Source of the DNA: an uncultured Prevotellaceae bacterium
GTDB lineage: Bacteria > Bacteroidota > Bacteroidia > Bacteroidales > Bacteroidaceae
Length of the DNA: 64,000 nt
NCBI GenBank assembly: GCA_937898415.1
Contig: CALDLA010000172.1
Coordinates: 120,438-184,437, forward strand
Direction of reading: 5' to 3'
Part shown: piece after piece, positions 1-9,413 of the stretch
Layout: every line of letters starts with the position of its first letter
How positions within the stretch are numbered: position 1 is the stretch's first letter
Notes under the pieces: generated by a model
What the model was told of the DNA's origin: nothing
Seen by the model: only the letters and a program-made list of their open reading frames with translations
Databases searched by the model: none
Program-made: the position numbers and the translations under genes

Positions 1-1
1 T

Positions 2-463
2 GGTCTGGCCTATAATGCCTGGGCCATGTATTGCCGTCCTCAACTGAAGGACGAGCCGGAGAATTTCTTCACGCATATCATTACCCAAAACGACAAGATG
101 ATGGACTGTGTGACCCACTTCCATACCATCCTCGACAGCATCCCGCAGAGTGAGGCTTCGTTCCAGATAGCCAAGGAAGGTCTGACCAAGCAACTGGCCA
201 GCCGCCGTACAACGAAGTTCGGCCTGATTAATGCCTGGATTGCCGCCCGCAACTTAGGTATCGACTACGACCTGAACGAGAGAATCTATGCTGCACTGCC
301 CAACCTGACGATGAAGGACATCGTAGACTTCGAGCAGCAGCAGATAGCCCGCAAGCCTTATCGCTATATTATCCTCGGCAACGAGCGTGACCTCGACATG
401 GCCGCCCTCCAGCAGTATGGTCCTGTCCGCCGTGTGTCGCTCAGTGAGATATTCGGGTATTAA
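2..463 (+). CDS. M16 family peptidase, C-terminal part (5' truncated by window edge)
   Basis: The reading frame is open from base 2 and ends with TAA at 461-463, so only about the last 153 residues are present. The sequence resembles the C-terminal lobe of insulinase-type M16 peptidases of Bacteroidetes, which are clamshell proteases built from repeated alpha/beta domains; motifs such as GLAYNAWA at the left edge and the closing ILGNERDLD stretch fit that family. The zinc-binding HxxEH motif would lie upstream and cannot be checked. The stop is 3 bases before the mannanase start, so the two may share a transcript, although the functions are not obviously linked. The assignment rests on family resemblance only. 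Confidence 0.6.
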   Translation, partial: GLAYNAWAMYCRPQLKDEPENFFTHIITQNDKMMDCVTHFHTILDSIPQSEASFQIAKEGLTKQLASRRTTKFGLINAWIAARNLGIDYDLNERIYAALPNLTMKDIVDFEQQQIARKPYRYIILGNERDLDMAALQQYGPVRRVSLSEIFGY

Positions 464-466
464 AGC

Positions 467-2719
467 ATGAGAAGGTTCGTCTTTGTCGTCTGCGTCATCT
501 GCAGCTTGGCTGCTTCGGTCTCGGCTCAGCCGCGTCAGCAGCTCCTTGCCCGTCTGACGACCCTGCAGAAGCAGGGCTATATGTTCGGCCATCAGGATGA
601 TCCGTTCTACGGACTGACGTGGTCGGGCATTGATGACCCCGCAAGGCCTGAGTATGGTCGCAGCGATGTGAAAGAGACCTGTGGCGACTATCCCGCCGTC
701 ATGGGCTTTGACTTGGGTGGTATTGAGATGGGCGATGCAAAGAACCTTGACTCGGTGCCTTTTACTCGTATTCGGGAAGAACTGTTGGCTCATGTGGAGC
801 GTGGGGGGATTGTTACGCTTTCGTGGCATCCACGCAACCCATTGACGGGCGGCACGGCATGGGACAATACCGATACAACTGTTGTGGCCAGCATCCTGTC
901 CGGTGGCAAGATGCATGGTAAGTTTGCGCAGTGGATGAAGAATGTGCGTGACTTCTTAGCTACCCTGAAAGACAAAGATGATAAGAAGGTCCCGATTATC
1001 TTCCGTCCGTGGCACGAGAACAATGGTGGCTGGTTCTGGTGGGGGGCGAAGCAGTGTACACCCAAGGAGTTCAACGCCCTTTGGCGTATGTTGCAGGACT
1101 ATTTGGTGAGCGAGGGCTTTGACAATCTGGTGTGGAGTTGGAGTCCGAACTTAGGTGTGGCCAATGATGGTTCAATGAAGTACTATCCCGGCGACGACCG
1201 CATTGACCTCATCGGCCTTGATGCCTATCAGTGGGGTACGGAGCAAGACTTTGTGCGTCAGTTCAATGCTGATATGCAGCTTGTCTCTAGCTTTGCCAAA
1301 CAGCATCAGAAACTCTTTGCCCTGACTGAGTGCGGACTGAAGAACCTGACCGACCCGACGTGGTGGACACGGGTGCTGAAGCCCCAGCTCGACAAATATC
1401 CCCTCTCTTATTTCTTGGTGTGGCGTAACGCCAAGCATGAATACTTCGGTCCGGCACCTGGTGAGGAGAATGCTCCTTACTTCAACGAGATGGTGCGCAG
1501 CGAGAAGGTACTCATGTTGGAGGATGTCAGTAGTCGAAGAGACTTTGTTGTGCAATACGATGGTCAGTTATGGCTTCGTGACGAGCCTTACCGCTTTGTG
1601 GGTACCAACTTCTGGTATGGCCCTATTTTGGCCTCCGAAGGACAGGGAGGTGACCGCCAACGGCTACAGCGTGAATTGGATAATCTGCATGTCCTCGGCC
1701 TCAACAACCTGCGTATTCTTGTTGGAAGTGATGGTCAGCAAGGCGTTACCACCAAGGTGGAACCGACGTTGCAAAAAGCTCCGGGAGTTTATAACGACAC
1801 GCTCTTGGCTGGTCTCGACTATTTGCTCTGCGAGATGGGCAAGCGGGGAATGAAGGCCGTGCTCTACCTCAATAACTCATGGGAGTGGAGTGGGGGCTAT
1901 GGCTTCTACTTGGAGCATGCCGGACTGGGTAAGGCCCCACGTCCCAATGAAGCAGGCTATGAGGCCTATATGCGGCATGTGGCTCAGTTTGCCACCAGCG
2001 AGAAGGCACACCAGTTGTTTTATGACTACGTACGGTTTATTCTCTCACGACAGAACCGTTATACCTCTTTATTATATAAGGACGACCCTACCATCATGGC
2101 GTGGCAGATAGGCAATGAGCCTCGTGCCTTTGGTGACAAGGAAAAGCCCTCCTTTGCACGTTGGCTGGCTGAATCGTCGGCACTCATCCGCCAGCTTGAT
2201 TCCAACCATCTTATTTCCGTTGGCTCGGAAGGAATCTGGGGCTGTGAGATGGATTCTGCACTTTATGTGCAAATATGCAGTGACCCCAATATAGACTATC
2301 TGAATGCCCATGTATGGCCCTACAACTGGAGTTGGGTGAAAAAGGAATCGCTTGTCGCGGATGTTCCCAAGGCGTGTAAGAACACTTCAGACTATCTACG
2401 TCCACATTTCGAGATTGCCCGACAACTGCGGAAGCCGCTTGTCATTGAGGAATTCGGATTTCCGCGTGACGGTTTCAGTTTTTCTCCATCTTCCACAACC
2501 AAAGCCCGCGATGCGTATTATCACTACATCTTCTCACTTGTTCAGTCGGAGCCGACAGTTGCTGGCTGTAACTTCTGGGCTTGGGGCGGTGAGGCTCGTC
2601 CACAGCACGAACAATGGCAGGTGGGCGACCCCTATATGGGTGACCCGGCACAGGAGCAGCAAGGGCTGAACTCCGTATTCAATACCGATGAGACGACATT
2701 AAAGTTGATTCCCCGATGA
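467..2719 (+). CDS. Secreted two-domain beta-mannanase, GH26-GH5 fusion
   Basis: Endo-acting mannanase of 750 aa with two catalytic modules. Residues 1-20 form a signal peptide ending SVSA. Residues about 25-345 are GH26: acid/base Glu184 in [10 protein letters not shown] and nucleophile Glu288 in ALTECG. Residues about 360-750 are GH5, probably subfamily 7: acid/base Glu551 in IGNEPR and nucleophile Glu662 in VIEEFG. Both modules keep their catalytic pairs, so both should be active on mannan or glucomannan, releasing mannobiose and longer oligosaccharides. The stop overlaps the next start (ATGA, 2716-2719), which places it in an operon with a GH130 phosphorylase and an epimerase that process mannobiose. 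GH26-GH5 fusions are known from rumen Prevotella. The signal lacks a lipobox, so the enzyme is periplasmic or secreted. Confidence 0.92.
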   Translation: MRRFVFVVCVICSLAASVSAQPRQQLLARLTTLQKQGYMFGHQDDPFYGLTWSGIDDPARPEYGRSDVKETCGDYPAVMGFDLGGIEMGDAKNLDSVPFTRIREELLAHVERGGIVTLSWHPRNPLTGGTAWDNTDTTVVASILSGGKMHGKFAQWMKNVRDFLATLKDKDDKKVPIIFRPWHENNGGWFWWGAKQCTPKEFNALWRMLQDYLVSEGFDNLVWSWSPNLGVANDGSMKYYPGDDRIDLIGLDAYQWGTEQDFVRQFNADMQLVSSFAKQHQKLFALTECGLKNLTDPTWWTRVLKPQLDKYPLSYFLVWRNAKHEYFGPAPGEENAPYFNEMVRSEKVLMLEDVSSRRDFVVQYDGQLWLRDEPYRFVGTNFWYGPILASEGQGGDRQRLQRELDNLHVLGLNNLRILVGSDGQQGVTTKVEPTLQKAPGVYNDTLLAGLDYLLCEMGKRGMKAVLYLNNSWEWSGGYGFYLEHAGLGKAPRPNEAGYEAYMRHVAQFATSEKAHQLFYDYVRFILSRQNRYTSLLYKDDPTIMAWQIGNEPRAFGDKEKPSFARWLAESSALIRQLDSNHLISVGSEGIWGCEMDSALYVQICSDPNIDYLNAHVWPYNWSWVKKESLVADVPKACKNTSDYLRPHFEIARQLRKPLVIEEFGFPRDGFSFSPSSTTKARDAYYHYIFSLVQSEPTVAGCNFWAWGGEARPQHEQWQVGDPYMGDPAQEQQGLNSVFNTDETTLKLIPR

Positions 2720-3918
2720 CTATACATGAAAGAATAGAGACGTTGCGCAGACAGCATGAGGCGCTGCTGATCCGAAGGAACGAGCCTGTGACAGCTGATG
2801 GTCCGGCTTTCGGTTCGTTCCGCTTTACCGAGAACGGCATTTATGAGAAGTATCGCTATCCCGTACTGACCGCTGAGCACATACCGTTGGAGTGGAAATA
2901 TGACTTCTGTGAGAAGGATAACCCCTACTTGATGCAGCGCATCATGTTCAATGCAGTGTTCAATGCGGGAGCTATCAAATTAGGTGGCAAATATCTCTTG
3001 ATGTGCCGTGTGGAGGGAGCTGACCGTAAGAGCTTCTTTGCCGTGGCTGAGTCGCCCAACGGTATCGACAACTTCCGGTTCTGGCCGGAACCAGTCACGA
3101 TGCCTGATTCACCAGTCCCTACTACGAATGTCTACGATATGCGACTGACGCAGCATGAGGACGGCTATATCTACGGCGTGTTTTGTGCCGAACGTCACGA
3201 TGATACTCAGCCGGGCAATCTCTCGGCAGCTACGGCTACCGCCGGCATTGCCAGAACAAAAGACCTGAAGACATGGGAGCGGTTGCCCGACCTGAAGTCA
3301 GACAGTCAGCAGCGTAACGTGGTGTTGCATCCTGAGTTTGTGGATGGCCACTATGCTTTCTATACCCGTCCACAGGATGGCTTTATCGAAGCGGGCAGTG
3401 GGGGCGGCATCGGCTGGGCACTTGTCGACGATATCACCCATGCCGTCATCAGGGACGAGACGATTATCAGTCGGCGTCACTACCATACTATTATGGAAGT
3501 GAAGAATGGTGAGGGCCCTCATCCGCTGAAGACCGCGAAGGGCTGGCTACACCTGGCCCATGGCGTGAGAGGGACAGCCGACGGACTACGCTATGTGCTA
3601 TATCTGTATATGACGGCACTTGACGACCCCACCCGTGTCATTGCCCAGCCCGGCGGTTATTTCCTGGTGCCTGAATGTGACGAGTACCTGGGAGATGTGA
3701 TGAATGTCGCCTTCTCGAATGGCTGGATAAAGGATGACGACGGTAGGGTACTGATTTATTATGCAACGGCTGACACCCGAATGCATGTGGCCGTATCGAC
3801 CGTTGACCGCCTTGTCGACTACTGCATGAACACCCCGGAAGATGGACTGACAACGACTGCCAGTGTGGAGAACATCAAACGGCTCATTGAAAAGAACCGC
3901 AGAAATGGCTATGCTTAG
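2716..3918 (+). CDS. GH130 4-O-beta-D-mannosyl-D-glucose phosphorylase
   Basis: Cytoplasmic phosphorylase of 400 aa, with no signal peptide, matching GH130 subfamily 1 in length and motifs. It should cleave mannosyl-glucose with phosphate into mannose 1-phosphate and glucose. The likely proton donor is Asp141 in NVYDMRLT, and the [12 protein letters not shown] stretch near residue 97 is typical of the five-bladed propeller fold. It overlaps the mannanase stop by 4 bases and the epimerase start by 14, which implies translational coupling. In Bacteroides the known route is mannobiose to mannosylglucose (2-epimerase), then this enzyme; the gene order here is the same pathway. Activity on mannobiose itself cannot be excluded from sequence alone. 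Confidence 0.92.
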   Translation: MTIHERIETLRRQHEALLIRRNEPVTADGPAFGSFRFTENGIYEKYRYPVLTAEHIPLEWKYDFCEKDNPYLMQRIMFNAVFNAGAIKLGGKYLLMCRVEGADRKSFFAVAESPNGIDNFRFWPEPVTMPDSPVPTTNVYDMRLTQHEDGYIYGVFCAERHDDTQPGNLSAATATAGIARTKDLKTWERLPDLKSDSQQRNVVLHPEFVDGHYAFYTRPQDGFIEAGSGGGIGWALVDDITHAVIRDETIISRRHYHTIMEVKNGEGPHPLKTAKGWLHLAHGVRGTADGLRYVLYLYMTALDDPTRVIAQPGGYFLVPECDEYLGDVMNVAFSNGWIKDDDGRVLIYYATADTRMHVAVSTVDRLVDYCMNTPEDGLTTTASVENIKRLIEKNRRNGYA

Positions 3919-5125
3919 CAGAGAAACAGCCGATGTGCTGGTCATGTTGAAGAGCAACGCCAAGACATTGCTGGAAGACAATATTCTGCGCTTCTGGCTT
4001 GATAGGATGCAAGACCGTGAACATGGCGGCTTTTACGGACGTATGGACGGCAACGACCGCCTTGATCCGCAAGCCGACAAAGGTTGTGTGCTCAACGCTC
4101 GTATTCTCTGGTCTTTCTCTGCTGCCTATCGGGTGTTGCGCCATCCACAGTATCTTGAGGCAGCTACCCGTGCCAAGGACTATATCTTGGAGCATTTCAT
4201 CGACCGTACACAGGGTGGTGCCTATTGGTCACTGGACTATCAGGGTCATCCGAAGGATACCAAGAAACAGTTCTATGCCTTAGGCTTTATGATTTATGGT
4301 CTCAGTGAGTATGTCCGTGCTACTGGTGACCAGGAAGCCCTCGCGGAGGCTGTCCGTCTGTTTGAGTGTGTTGAGCAGCATGCCTACGACCATGAATATG
4401 GCGGATATATTGAAGCCACTACCCGCGACTGGCAGCCCATCGGCGATATGCGACTCTCGGAACTGGACGCCAACTACCCTAAATCGCAGAATACCCATCT
4501 CCATATCCTGGAGCCATATACCAATCTTTACCGTGTATGGAAAGACCCGAGGTTGGAACGGGCGCTATCTCGGCTGATAGACGTATTTTTGGGTAAGATA
4601 CTGAATCCCGTGACCCATCATCTGGATCTCTTTTTCGAGAACGACTGGACACGGGGTGCCGGGCAAGGGGAAAGCTATGGACATGACATTGAGGCCTCAT
4701 GGCTCCTCCATGAGGCAGCACTGGTCTTAGACAATCCTTATATAATAAAAAAGGTGGAACCCGCTGTCGTGGCTATTGCCCATGCCTCAGAAGAAGGTCT
4801 GCTGCCTGCAGGAGCCATGATTCATGAACGGAATCCCGGCACTGGCTACAGGGATGCCGATTTGCATTGGTGGGTGCAGGCTGAGACTGTGGTGGGGTTC
4901 CTGAATATCTATCAGCATTTCCATGATGAAGCAGCACTCGACAAGGCGCTGCGCTGTTACCAATACATCACTAATCAGCTCGTTGACCACGAAAGGGGAG
5001 AATGGTATTGGAGTCGACGGGAGGATGGAAGCATCAACCGCGACGACGACAAGGCGGGCTTCTGGAAGTGCCCTTATCACAACAGCCGTATGTGTTTGGA
5101 GATATTGGAACGAAAAAAACGCTGA
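3905..5125 (+). CDS. AGE-family 2-epimerase (cellobiose/mannobiose 2-epimerase)
   Basis: About 406 aa, N-acylglucosamine 2-epimerase superfamily with an (alpha/alpha)6 barrel. Conserved His-bearing motifs are visible: [27 protein letters not shown] and [11 protein letters not shown], matching the catalytic histidines of cellobiose 2-epimerases. Predicted role: convert beta-1,4-mannobiose to mannosylglucose for the upstream GH130 enzyme. The start at ATG 3905 (alternative ATG 3911) was chosen because an earlier in-frame start at 3863 would overlap GH130 by 56 bases and add an unconserved N-terminus. It is the last gene of the mannan operon; a separate promoter follows. N-acetylglucosamine 2-epimerase activity is possible, but the context favours the disaccharide enzyme. 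Confidence 0.88.
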   Translation: MAMLSRETADVLVMLKSNAKTLLEDNILRFWLDRMQDREHGGFYGRMDGNDRLDPQADKGCVLNARILWSFSAAYRVLRHPQYLEAATRAKDYILEHFIDRTQGGAYWSLDYQGHPKDTKKQFYALGFMIYGLSEYVRATGDQEALAEAVRLFECVEQHAYDHEYGGYIEATTRDWQPIGDMRLSELDANYPKSQNTHLHILEPYTNLYRVWKDPRLERALSRLIDVFLGKILNPVTHHLDLFFENDWTRGAGQGESYGHDIEASWLLHEAALVLDNPYIIKKVEPAVVAIAHASEEGLLPAGAMIHERNPGTGYRDADLHWWVQAETVVGFLNIYQHFHDEAALDKALRCYQYITNQLVDHERGEWYWSRREDGSINRDDDKAGFWKCPYHNSRMCLEILERKKR

Positions 5126-5130
5126 AACTT

Positions 5131-5161
5131 TTTGCGTTTTCGGCTTTTTTATGTACTTTTG
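5131..5161 (+). promoter_or_regulatory. Bacteroidetes sigma-AB promoter for fumarase
   Basis: TTTG at 5131-5134, a 19-bp spacer, then TACTTTTG at 5154-5161. This matches the TTTG/TAnnTTTG consensus exactly in both elements. A start a few bases downstream would give a leader of roughly 25 nt before the fumarase ATG at 5192. Confidence 0.75.
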
Positions 5162-5191
5162 TACCCAATAAAACTAATATAACCGATAATT

Positions 5192-6841
5192 ATGGCAAAC
5201 GTAGTAGATTTCAAGTACGCCCCGATGTTCCAGTTGGGCGAAGACAAAACCGAGTACAGACTGCTGACGAAGGAAGGCGTAAGCACTGCCGACTTTGAAG
5301 GTAAGGAAATAGTAAAGGTGACGAAAGAGGCACTGACACTGCTGGCACAACAGGCCTTCCACGATGTGGAATTCATGCTGCGCCGAGAGCATAACCTGCA
5401 GGTAGCCAAGATTCTAACCGACCCTGAGGCCTCTGAGAACGACAAGTATGTGGCACTGCAGTTCCTGCGCAATGCCGAGGTGGCCTGCAAGGGCATCCTG
5501 CCTTTCTGTCAGGATACGGGTACGGCCATTATCCATGGTGAGAAAGGTCAGCAGGTGTGGACGGGCTTCGAGGACGAGGAGGCTCTCTCACGTGGTGTCT
5601 ACAATACCTTCACCCAGGACAACCTGCGCTATTCTCAGAATGCTCCGCTGACGATGTACGACGAGGTGAACACCCGTTGCAACCTGCCTGCCCAGATTGA
5701 CATCGAGGCCGTGGAAGGTGCAGAGTACCGCTTCGTGATGGTGGCCAAGGGTGGCGGTTCGGCCAACAAGACCTACTTCTACCCGATGACCAAGGCTACC
5801 ATCCAGAACGAGGGTACGCTCATTCCGTTCCTTGTCGAGAAGATGAAGTCTTTGGGTACGGCAGCCTGTCCACCTTATCACATTGCCTTTGTCATTGGTG
5901 GAACTAGTGCCGAGAAGAATCTGCTGACGGTGAAGTTAGCCTCGATTAAGTACTACGACTCGCTGCCCACTACCGGCGACGAGACAGGTCGTGCTTTCCG
6001 TGATGTCGATTTGGAGGAGAAATTGCTCAAGGAGGCCCATAAGATTGGCCTGGGTGCTCAGTTTGGTGGTAAGTACCTGGCTCACGATATCCGTGTCATC
6101 CGTCTGCCGCGTCATGGTGCTTCTTGTCCTATCGGTATGGGTGTCAGCTGTTCGGCTGACCGTAACATCAAGGCCAAGATCAACCGCGATGGTATCTGGC
6201 TGGAGAAGATGGACTCCAATCCTGCTGAGTTGATTCCTGCTGAGTATGCCAAGGCTGGTGAGGGTAAGAATACCATTGTTATCGACCTTAATGAGGGCAT
6301 TGACGCAGTTCGCAAGGAACTCTCGAAGTATCCTGTCTCTACTCGTGTCAACCTGAAAGGTACCATCATCGTCGCCCGTGACATTGCCCATGCCAAGTTG
6401 AAGGCTCGTCTCGATGCTGGTGAGGGATTGCCCGACTACTTCAAGAAATATCCCGTACTCTATGCCGGTCCTGCCAAGACACCGGAGGGCTATCCTTGCG
6501 GTTCGATGGGGCCGACCACGGCTAACCGTATGGATCCATACGTAGATGAGTTCCAGGCTAATGGCGCTTCATTGGTGATGATTGCCAAGGGCAATCGTTC
6601 ACAGGTAGTTACTGATGCCTGTCAGAAGTACGGTGGCTTCTATCTGGGTAGCATTGGCGGTGTGGCTGCGGTCCTGTCGCAGTCGAGCATCAAGTCCATC
6701 GAGTGCGTGGAGTATCCCGAACTCGGCATGGAGGCTGTATGGAAGATTGAAGTCGAGGACTTCCCTGCTTTCATCCTCGTCGATGACAAGGGCAACGACT
6801 TCTTCAAGACCCTAAAGCCGTGGACACCATGCGCAAAGTGA
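5192..6841 (+). CDS. Class I fumarate hydratase (iron-sulfur)
   Basis: 549 aa, the usual length for the one-chain, oxygen-sensitive class I fumarases (FumA/FumB type). It interconverts fumarate and malate in the cytoplasm; in Bacteroidales this runs malate to fumarate in the succinate-forming branch. [4Fe-4S] ligand cysteines are Cys106 (LPFCQDTG), Cys226 (AACPPYH) and one of Cys312/Cys320 in the segment [11 protein letters not shown]. The N-terminal half is the alpha-subunit-like region and the C-terminal half ([12 protein letters not shown] near residue 435) the beta-subunit-like region. It has its own promoter and overlaps the downstream protease start by 13 bases. L(+)-tartrate dehydratases are distant relatives, but those are usually two-subunit enzymes. 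Confidence 0.95.
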   Translation: MANVVDFKYAPMFQLGEDKTEYRLLTKEGVSTADFEGKEIVKVTKEALTLLAQQAFHDVEFMLRREHNLQVAKILTDPEASENDKYVALQFLRNAEVACKGILPFCQDTGTAIIHGEKGQQVWTGFEDEEALSRGVYNTFTQDNLRYSQNAPLTMYDEVNTRCNLPAQIDIEAVEGAEYRFVMVAKGGGSANKTYFYPMTKATIQNEGTLIPFLVEKMKSLGTAACPPYHIAFVIGGTSAEKNLLTVKLASIKYYDSLPTTGDETGRAFRDVDLEEKLLKEAHKIGLGAQFGGKYLAHDIRVIRLPRHGASCPIGMGVSCSADRNIKAKINRDGIWLEKMDSNPAELIPAEYAKAGEGKNTIVIDLNEGIDAVRKELSKYPVSTRVNLKGTIIVARDIAHAKLKARLDAGEGLPDYFKKYPVLYAGPAKTPEGYPCGSMGPTTANRMDPYVDEFQANGASLVMIAKGNRSQVVTDACQKYGGFYLGSIGGVAAVLSQSSIKSIECVEYPELGMEAVWKIEVEDFPAFILVDDKGNDFFKTLKPWTPCAK

Positions 6842-8376
6842 AACCAATATTGTTATTACTCATACTGATGACCACTCTGCCTCTGCGTCTTTCAGCGCAG
6901 AAGGAGTGGGTCATCCGTGGTGATTGTACCCCTGAACCATCTGAGGGTGCTGTCACCCGTGGCTTGCGTTACAAGCTGCCAACTCCTAAAACCCAATGGG
7001 ATTCTACCAAGGTATATCGGCAGTTGGTCATTCTGTTCAGTTTCCGCGATGTCGACTTCAAGATTGAGAATCCCCAGGCTACATACGACTCCATCTTTAA
7101 CTATAATGGCTATAACCAGGGTTTGGGAAAAGGCTGTGTGGCCGAGTATTTCCGCGATCAGTCCAACGGTCTTTTCAATCTGTCCTTCGATGTCTATGGT
7201 CCCGTCAAGGTCGATACGCTGGCTTGTCCCTATAGTACACCAGACGATAAGACTCGAAATTATGGCAAGGACCAGTTCTCTACGGCTTCAAAGGCTATTT
7301 TCGCACAGTATCCTGATATCGACTACAAGCAGTACGACTGGAATGGTGATGGTCTTATTGAGCAGATTATATTTATCTATGCCGGATTCAGCGGAAATCA
7401 GGGTAGTGGCAGTTACGGCTACATCTGGCCCAATAGTAGCACGTTCACTACGATTTCTACTCCTGATGGTATCAAGGTCTCAAACTATACGGCGAGTGGT
7501 GAACTGTGGAAAAATAACAGGTTTTGCGGTATTGGTACTATCTGTCATGAGTTCTCCCATAGTTTAGGACTGCCCGATATTTATCCCACTAGGGATAATG
7601 CTGGCTATTCTGTCTGCGATGAGTGGGACTTGATGGATGGTGGCAACTTCACCAACTACGGTTGGTGTCCGCCTAACTTTACGCCGATGGAGAAAATGGT
7701 GTTAGGTTGGCTTGCTCCCATTGAACTGACAGAGCCCGCAACAATTACGAATCTGAAACCTTCGGCAGAGGGCGGTGAAGTCTATCGGATTAAGCATTCT
7801 GCCAGCGAGTGGTTACTATTGGAGAACCGTCAACAGCGAGGTTGGGATTTAGGGGCACCTGGCAAGGGACTGGTCATTTATCATGTAAACTATGACGGCT
7901 CCGTCTGGAAAGGTAATACGGTGAACAATGACAAGACACATCGGCGCTTCGAACTGGTTCATGCCGACAATATGGACTATGATGCCTGGGATGCCGTCAT
8001 TGGCAGTGGTAAGAGTCCTTATAGGAACAAGCCCCGGATGAACAGTGCTATTCTCAGCACGTCACCCTATCCCTGGTCGACAGACTCTACCACGTTCGTG
8101 AACGACGAACTGACTGACACCTCTGTCCCGGCAGCAACGATGTATTATCCCAATGAAGAGGGCAGTCTCAAACTTGACAAACCCATCACTAACATCAGCA
8201 TGTCTGACGACGGGCTTATCTCGTTCGATTTCATGGGTGGTATTCCTGACGGAGTCGCCCCCATCCATCCTTCACCATCCATCCTCCCCCAGTATTATAA
8301 TCTCCAGGGGCAGAAGGTGGCAGTACCTGGAAAAGGAATATTTATAGTAGATTGGAAGAAAGTAATCATTCACTAA
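6829..8376 (+). CDS. Secreted M6-family metalloprotease
   Basis: About 515 aa. A signal peptide ([19 protein letters not shown]) precedes a catalytic region with the zinc motif [11 protein letters not shown] (His240, Glu241, His244, Asp250), typical of M6 immune-inhibitor-A-type peptidases. A downstream segment ending in PMEKMVLGW is also characteristic. The C-terminus contains YYNLQGQKV followed by GKGIFIVD, a short beta-rich tail widespread on exported proteins of Prevotella and thought to relate to surface sorting. ATG 6829 was preferred over 6820 because the signal peptide is better formed; either start overlaps the fumarase stop. Substrates cannot be inferred, and the link to fumarase is probably only transcriptional. 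Confidence 0.85.
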   Translation: MRKVKPILLLLILMTTLPLRLSAQKEWVIRGDCTPEPSEGAVTRGLRYKLPTPKTQWDSTKVYRQLVILFSFRDVDFKIENPQATYDSIFNYNGYNQGLGKGCVAEYFRDQSNGLFNLSFDVYGPVKVDTLACPYSTPDDKTRNYGKDQFSTASKAIFAQYPDIDYKQYDWNGDGLIEQIIFIYAGFSGNQGSGSYGYIWPNSSTFTTISTPDGIKVSNYTASGELWKNNRFCGIGTICHEFSHSLGLPDIYPTRDNAGYSVCDEWDLMDGGNFTNYGWCPPNFTPMEKMVLGWLAPIELTEPATITNLKPSAEGGEVYRIKHSASEWLLLENRQQRGWDLGAPGKGLVIYHVNYDGSVWKGNTVNNDKTHRRFELVHADNMDYDAWDAVIGSGKSPYRNKPRMNSAILSTSPYPWSTDSTTFVNDELTDTSVPAATMYYPNEEGSLKLDKPITNISMSDDGLISFDFMGGIPDGVAPIHPSPSILPQYYNLQGQKVAVPGKGIFIVDWKKVIIH

Positions 8377-8395
8377 CCATTTAATAACACAAACT

Positions 8396-9190
8396 ATGCG
8401 AGTAATTATTGAACCTAATTATGATTTGATGTCCCAGTGGGCCGCCAATCATGTCATTGAGCGTATCAACGCTGCCCAGCCGACGGCTGAGAAACCATTT
8501 GTCCTTGGACTTCCCACCGGCTCTTCGCCCATCGGTATGTACCGTGCCCTGGTCAAGGCCTGTCAGGAGGGCAAGGTGTCGTTCAAGAATGTCGTCACCT
8601 TTAATATGGACGAGTATGTAGGTCTGCCTGTTGACCATCCCGAGAGCTACCACAGTTTTATGTTCACCAATCTGTTCAATCACATCGACTGCCCCAAGGA
8701 GAACATCCATATTCTCAACGGCAATGCGCCTGACTTGGAAGCCGAATGTGCTGCCTATGAGAAGGAGATTGAGAAGTTTGGTGGTATCGACCTGTTTCTT
8801 GGCGGCATCGGCCCCGACGGTCATATTGCCTTCAACGAGCCAGGTTCGTCGCTGACCAGCCTCACCCGTCAGAAGACGCTGACCACTGACACCATCATTG
8901 CCAACAGCCGTTTCTTCGATTACGACATCAATAAGGTTCCCAAGACCGCACTGACCGTTGGCGTTGGTACTGTCATGGCAGCCCGTGAGGTCATGATTCT
9001 GGTCAATGGCCACGGTAAGTGCCGTGCTCTTCAGGCCGCCATCGAAGGCTCAGTCAATCACATGTGGACTATTTCTGCTCTCCAGATGCATCGTCATGGC
9101 ATTATCGTTTGCGATGAAGCCGCCTGCGACGAGCTGAAGGTTGCCACTTATCGATATTTCAAGGATATCGAACGTAACAATCTTTTGTAA
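8396..9190 (+). CDS. nagB: Glucosamine-6-phosphate deaminase
   Basis: 264 aa, normal length for NagB. It converts glucosamine 6-phosphate to fructose 6-phosphate plus ammonia in the cytoplasm. Catalytic residues fall at the same positions as in the E. coli enzyme: Asp72 (FNMDEYVGL), Asp141 and His143 (GPDGHIAF) and Glu148 (NEPG). The phosphate-binding [13 protein letters not shown] loop is intact. It starts 20 bases after the protease stop and ends just before a strong intrinsic terminator. No nagA is adjacent. It may serve amino-sugar catabolism or balance amino-sugar supply for the capsule genes that follow; the second idea is inference from position only. Confidence 0.96.
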   Translation: MRVIIEPNYDLMSQWAANHVIERINAAQPTAEKPFVLGLPTGSSPIGMYRALVKACQEGKVSFKNVVTFNMDEYVGLPVDHPESYHSFMFTNLFNHIDCPKENIHILNGNAPDLEAECAAYEKEIEKFGGIDLFLGGIGPDGHIAFNEPGSSLTSLTRQKTLTTDTIIANSRFFDYDINKVPKTALTVGVGTVMAAREVMILVNGHGKCRALQAAIEGSVNHMWTISALQMHRHGIIVCDEAACDELKVATYRYFKDIERNNLL

Positions 9191-9191
9191 G

Positions 9192-9217
9192 AAAAAAGCC
9201 GCGTGCGCGGCTTTTTT
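9192..9217 (+). terminator. Intrinsic terminator after nagB
   Basis: AAAAAAGCCGCG at 9192-9203 and CGCGGCTTTTTT at 9206-9217 form a perfect 12-bp inverted repeat around TG, followed by a long T-rich run to 9231. This is a textbook GC stem plus U-tract. The flanking A and T runs make it potentially bidirectional. It isolates the polysaccharide operon promoter that begins 12 bases downstream. Confidence 0.9.
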
Positions 9218-9228
9218 CTTTTTATTTT

Positions 9229-9259
9229 TTTGCACTATTCAGATTATTTCGTAACTTTG
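9229..9259 (+). promoter_or_regulatory. Promoter of the first polysaccharide operon
   Basis: TTTG at 9229-9232, a 19-bp spacer and TAACTTTG at 9252-9259 match the Bacteroidetes consensus fully. Transcription would begin near 9265, leaving an unusually long leader of about 150 nt before the first coding sequence. No inverted repeats flank the element, so it does not look like the invertible capsule promoters of Bacteroides fragilis. Confidence 0.75.
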
Positions 9260-9317
9260 TAGCCTGAAATACGGAAAAGAGCATGCTCAAGAATCTCTCT
9301 TCCTATTGTTTTTATGT

Positions 9318-9367
9318 GTTAACTTATAGTTAACTAGTTGATAGCCAACGGCTTCTACTATGCCGTA
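9318..9367 (+). promoter_or_regulatory. Structured 5' leader of the polysaccharide operon (two hairpins)
   Basis: In the leader between the promoter and ATG 9414 there is a perfect inverted repeat GTTAACT-TAT-AGTTAAC at 9318-9334 and a second one ACGGC (9349-9353) with GCCGT (9363-9367). The second is followed within 12 bases by a T run. The arrangement resembles an attenuator or antitermination target. No upxY/NusG-like gene is encoded next to it. The function is inferred from structure only. Confidence 0.4.
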
Positions 9368-9413
9368 GGGAAAAGTTTTTGTATGGTTTTGTAAAATATT
9401 AACCTGTCTATAA

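Noticed and set aside
9229..9259. Invertible capsule promoter as in Bacteroides fragilis
   Set aside because: No inverted repeats were found on either side of the promoter and no invertase gene lies close by.
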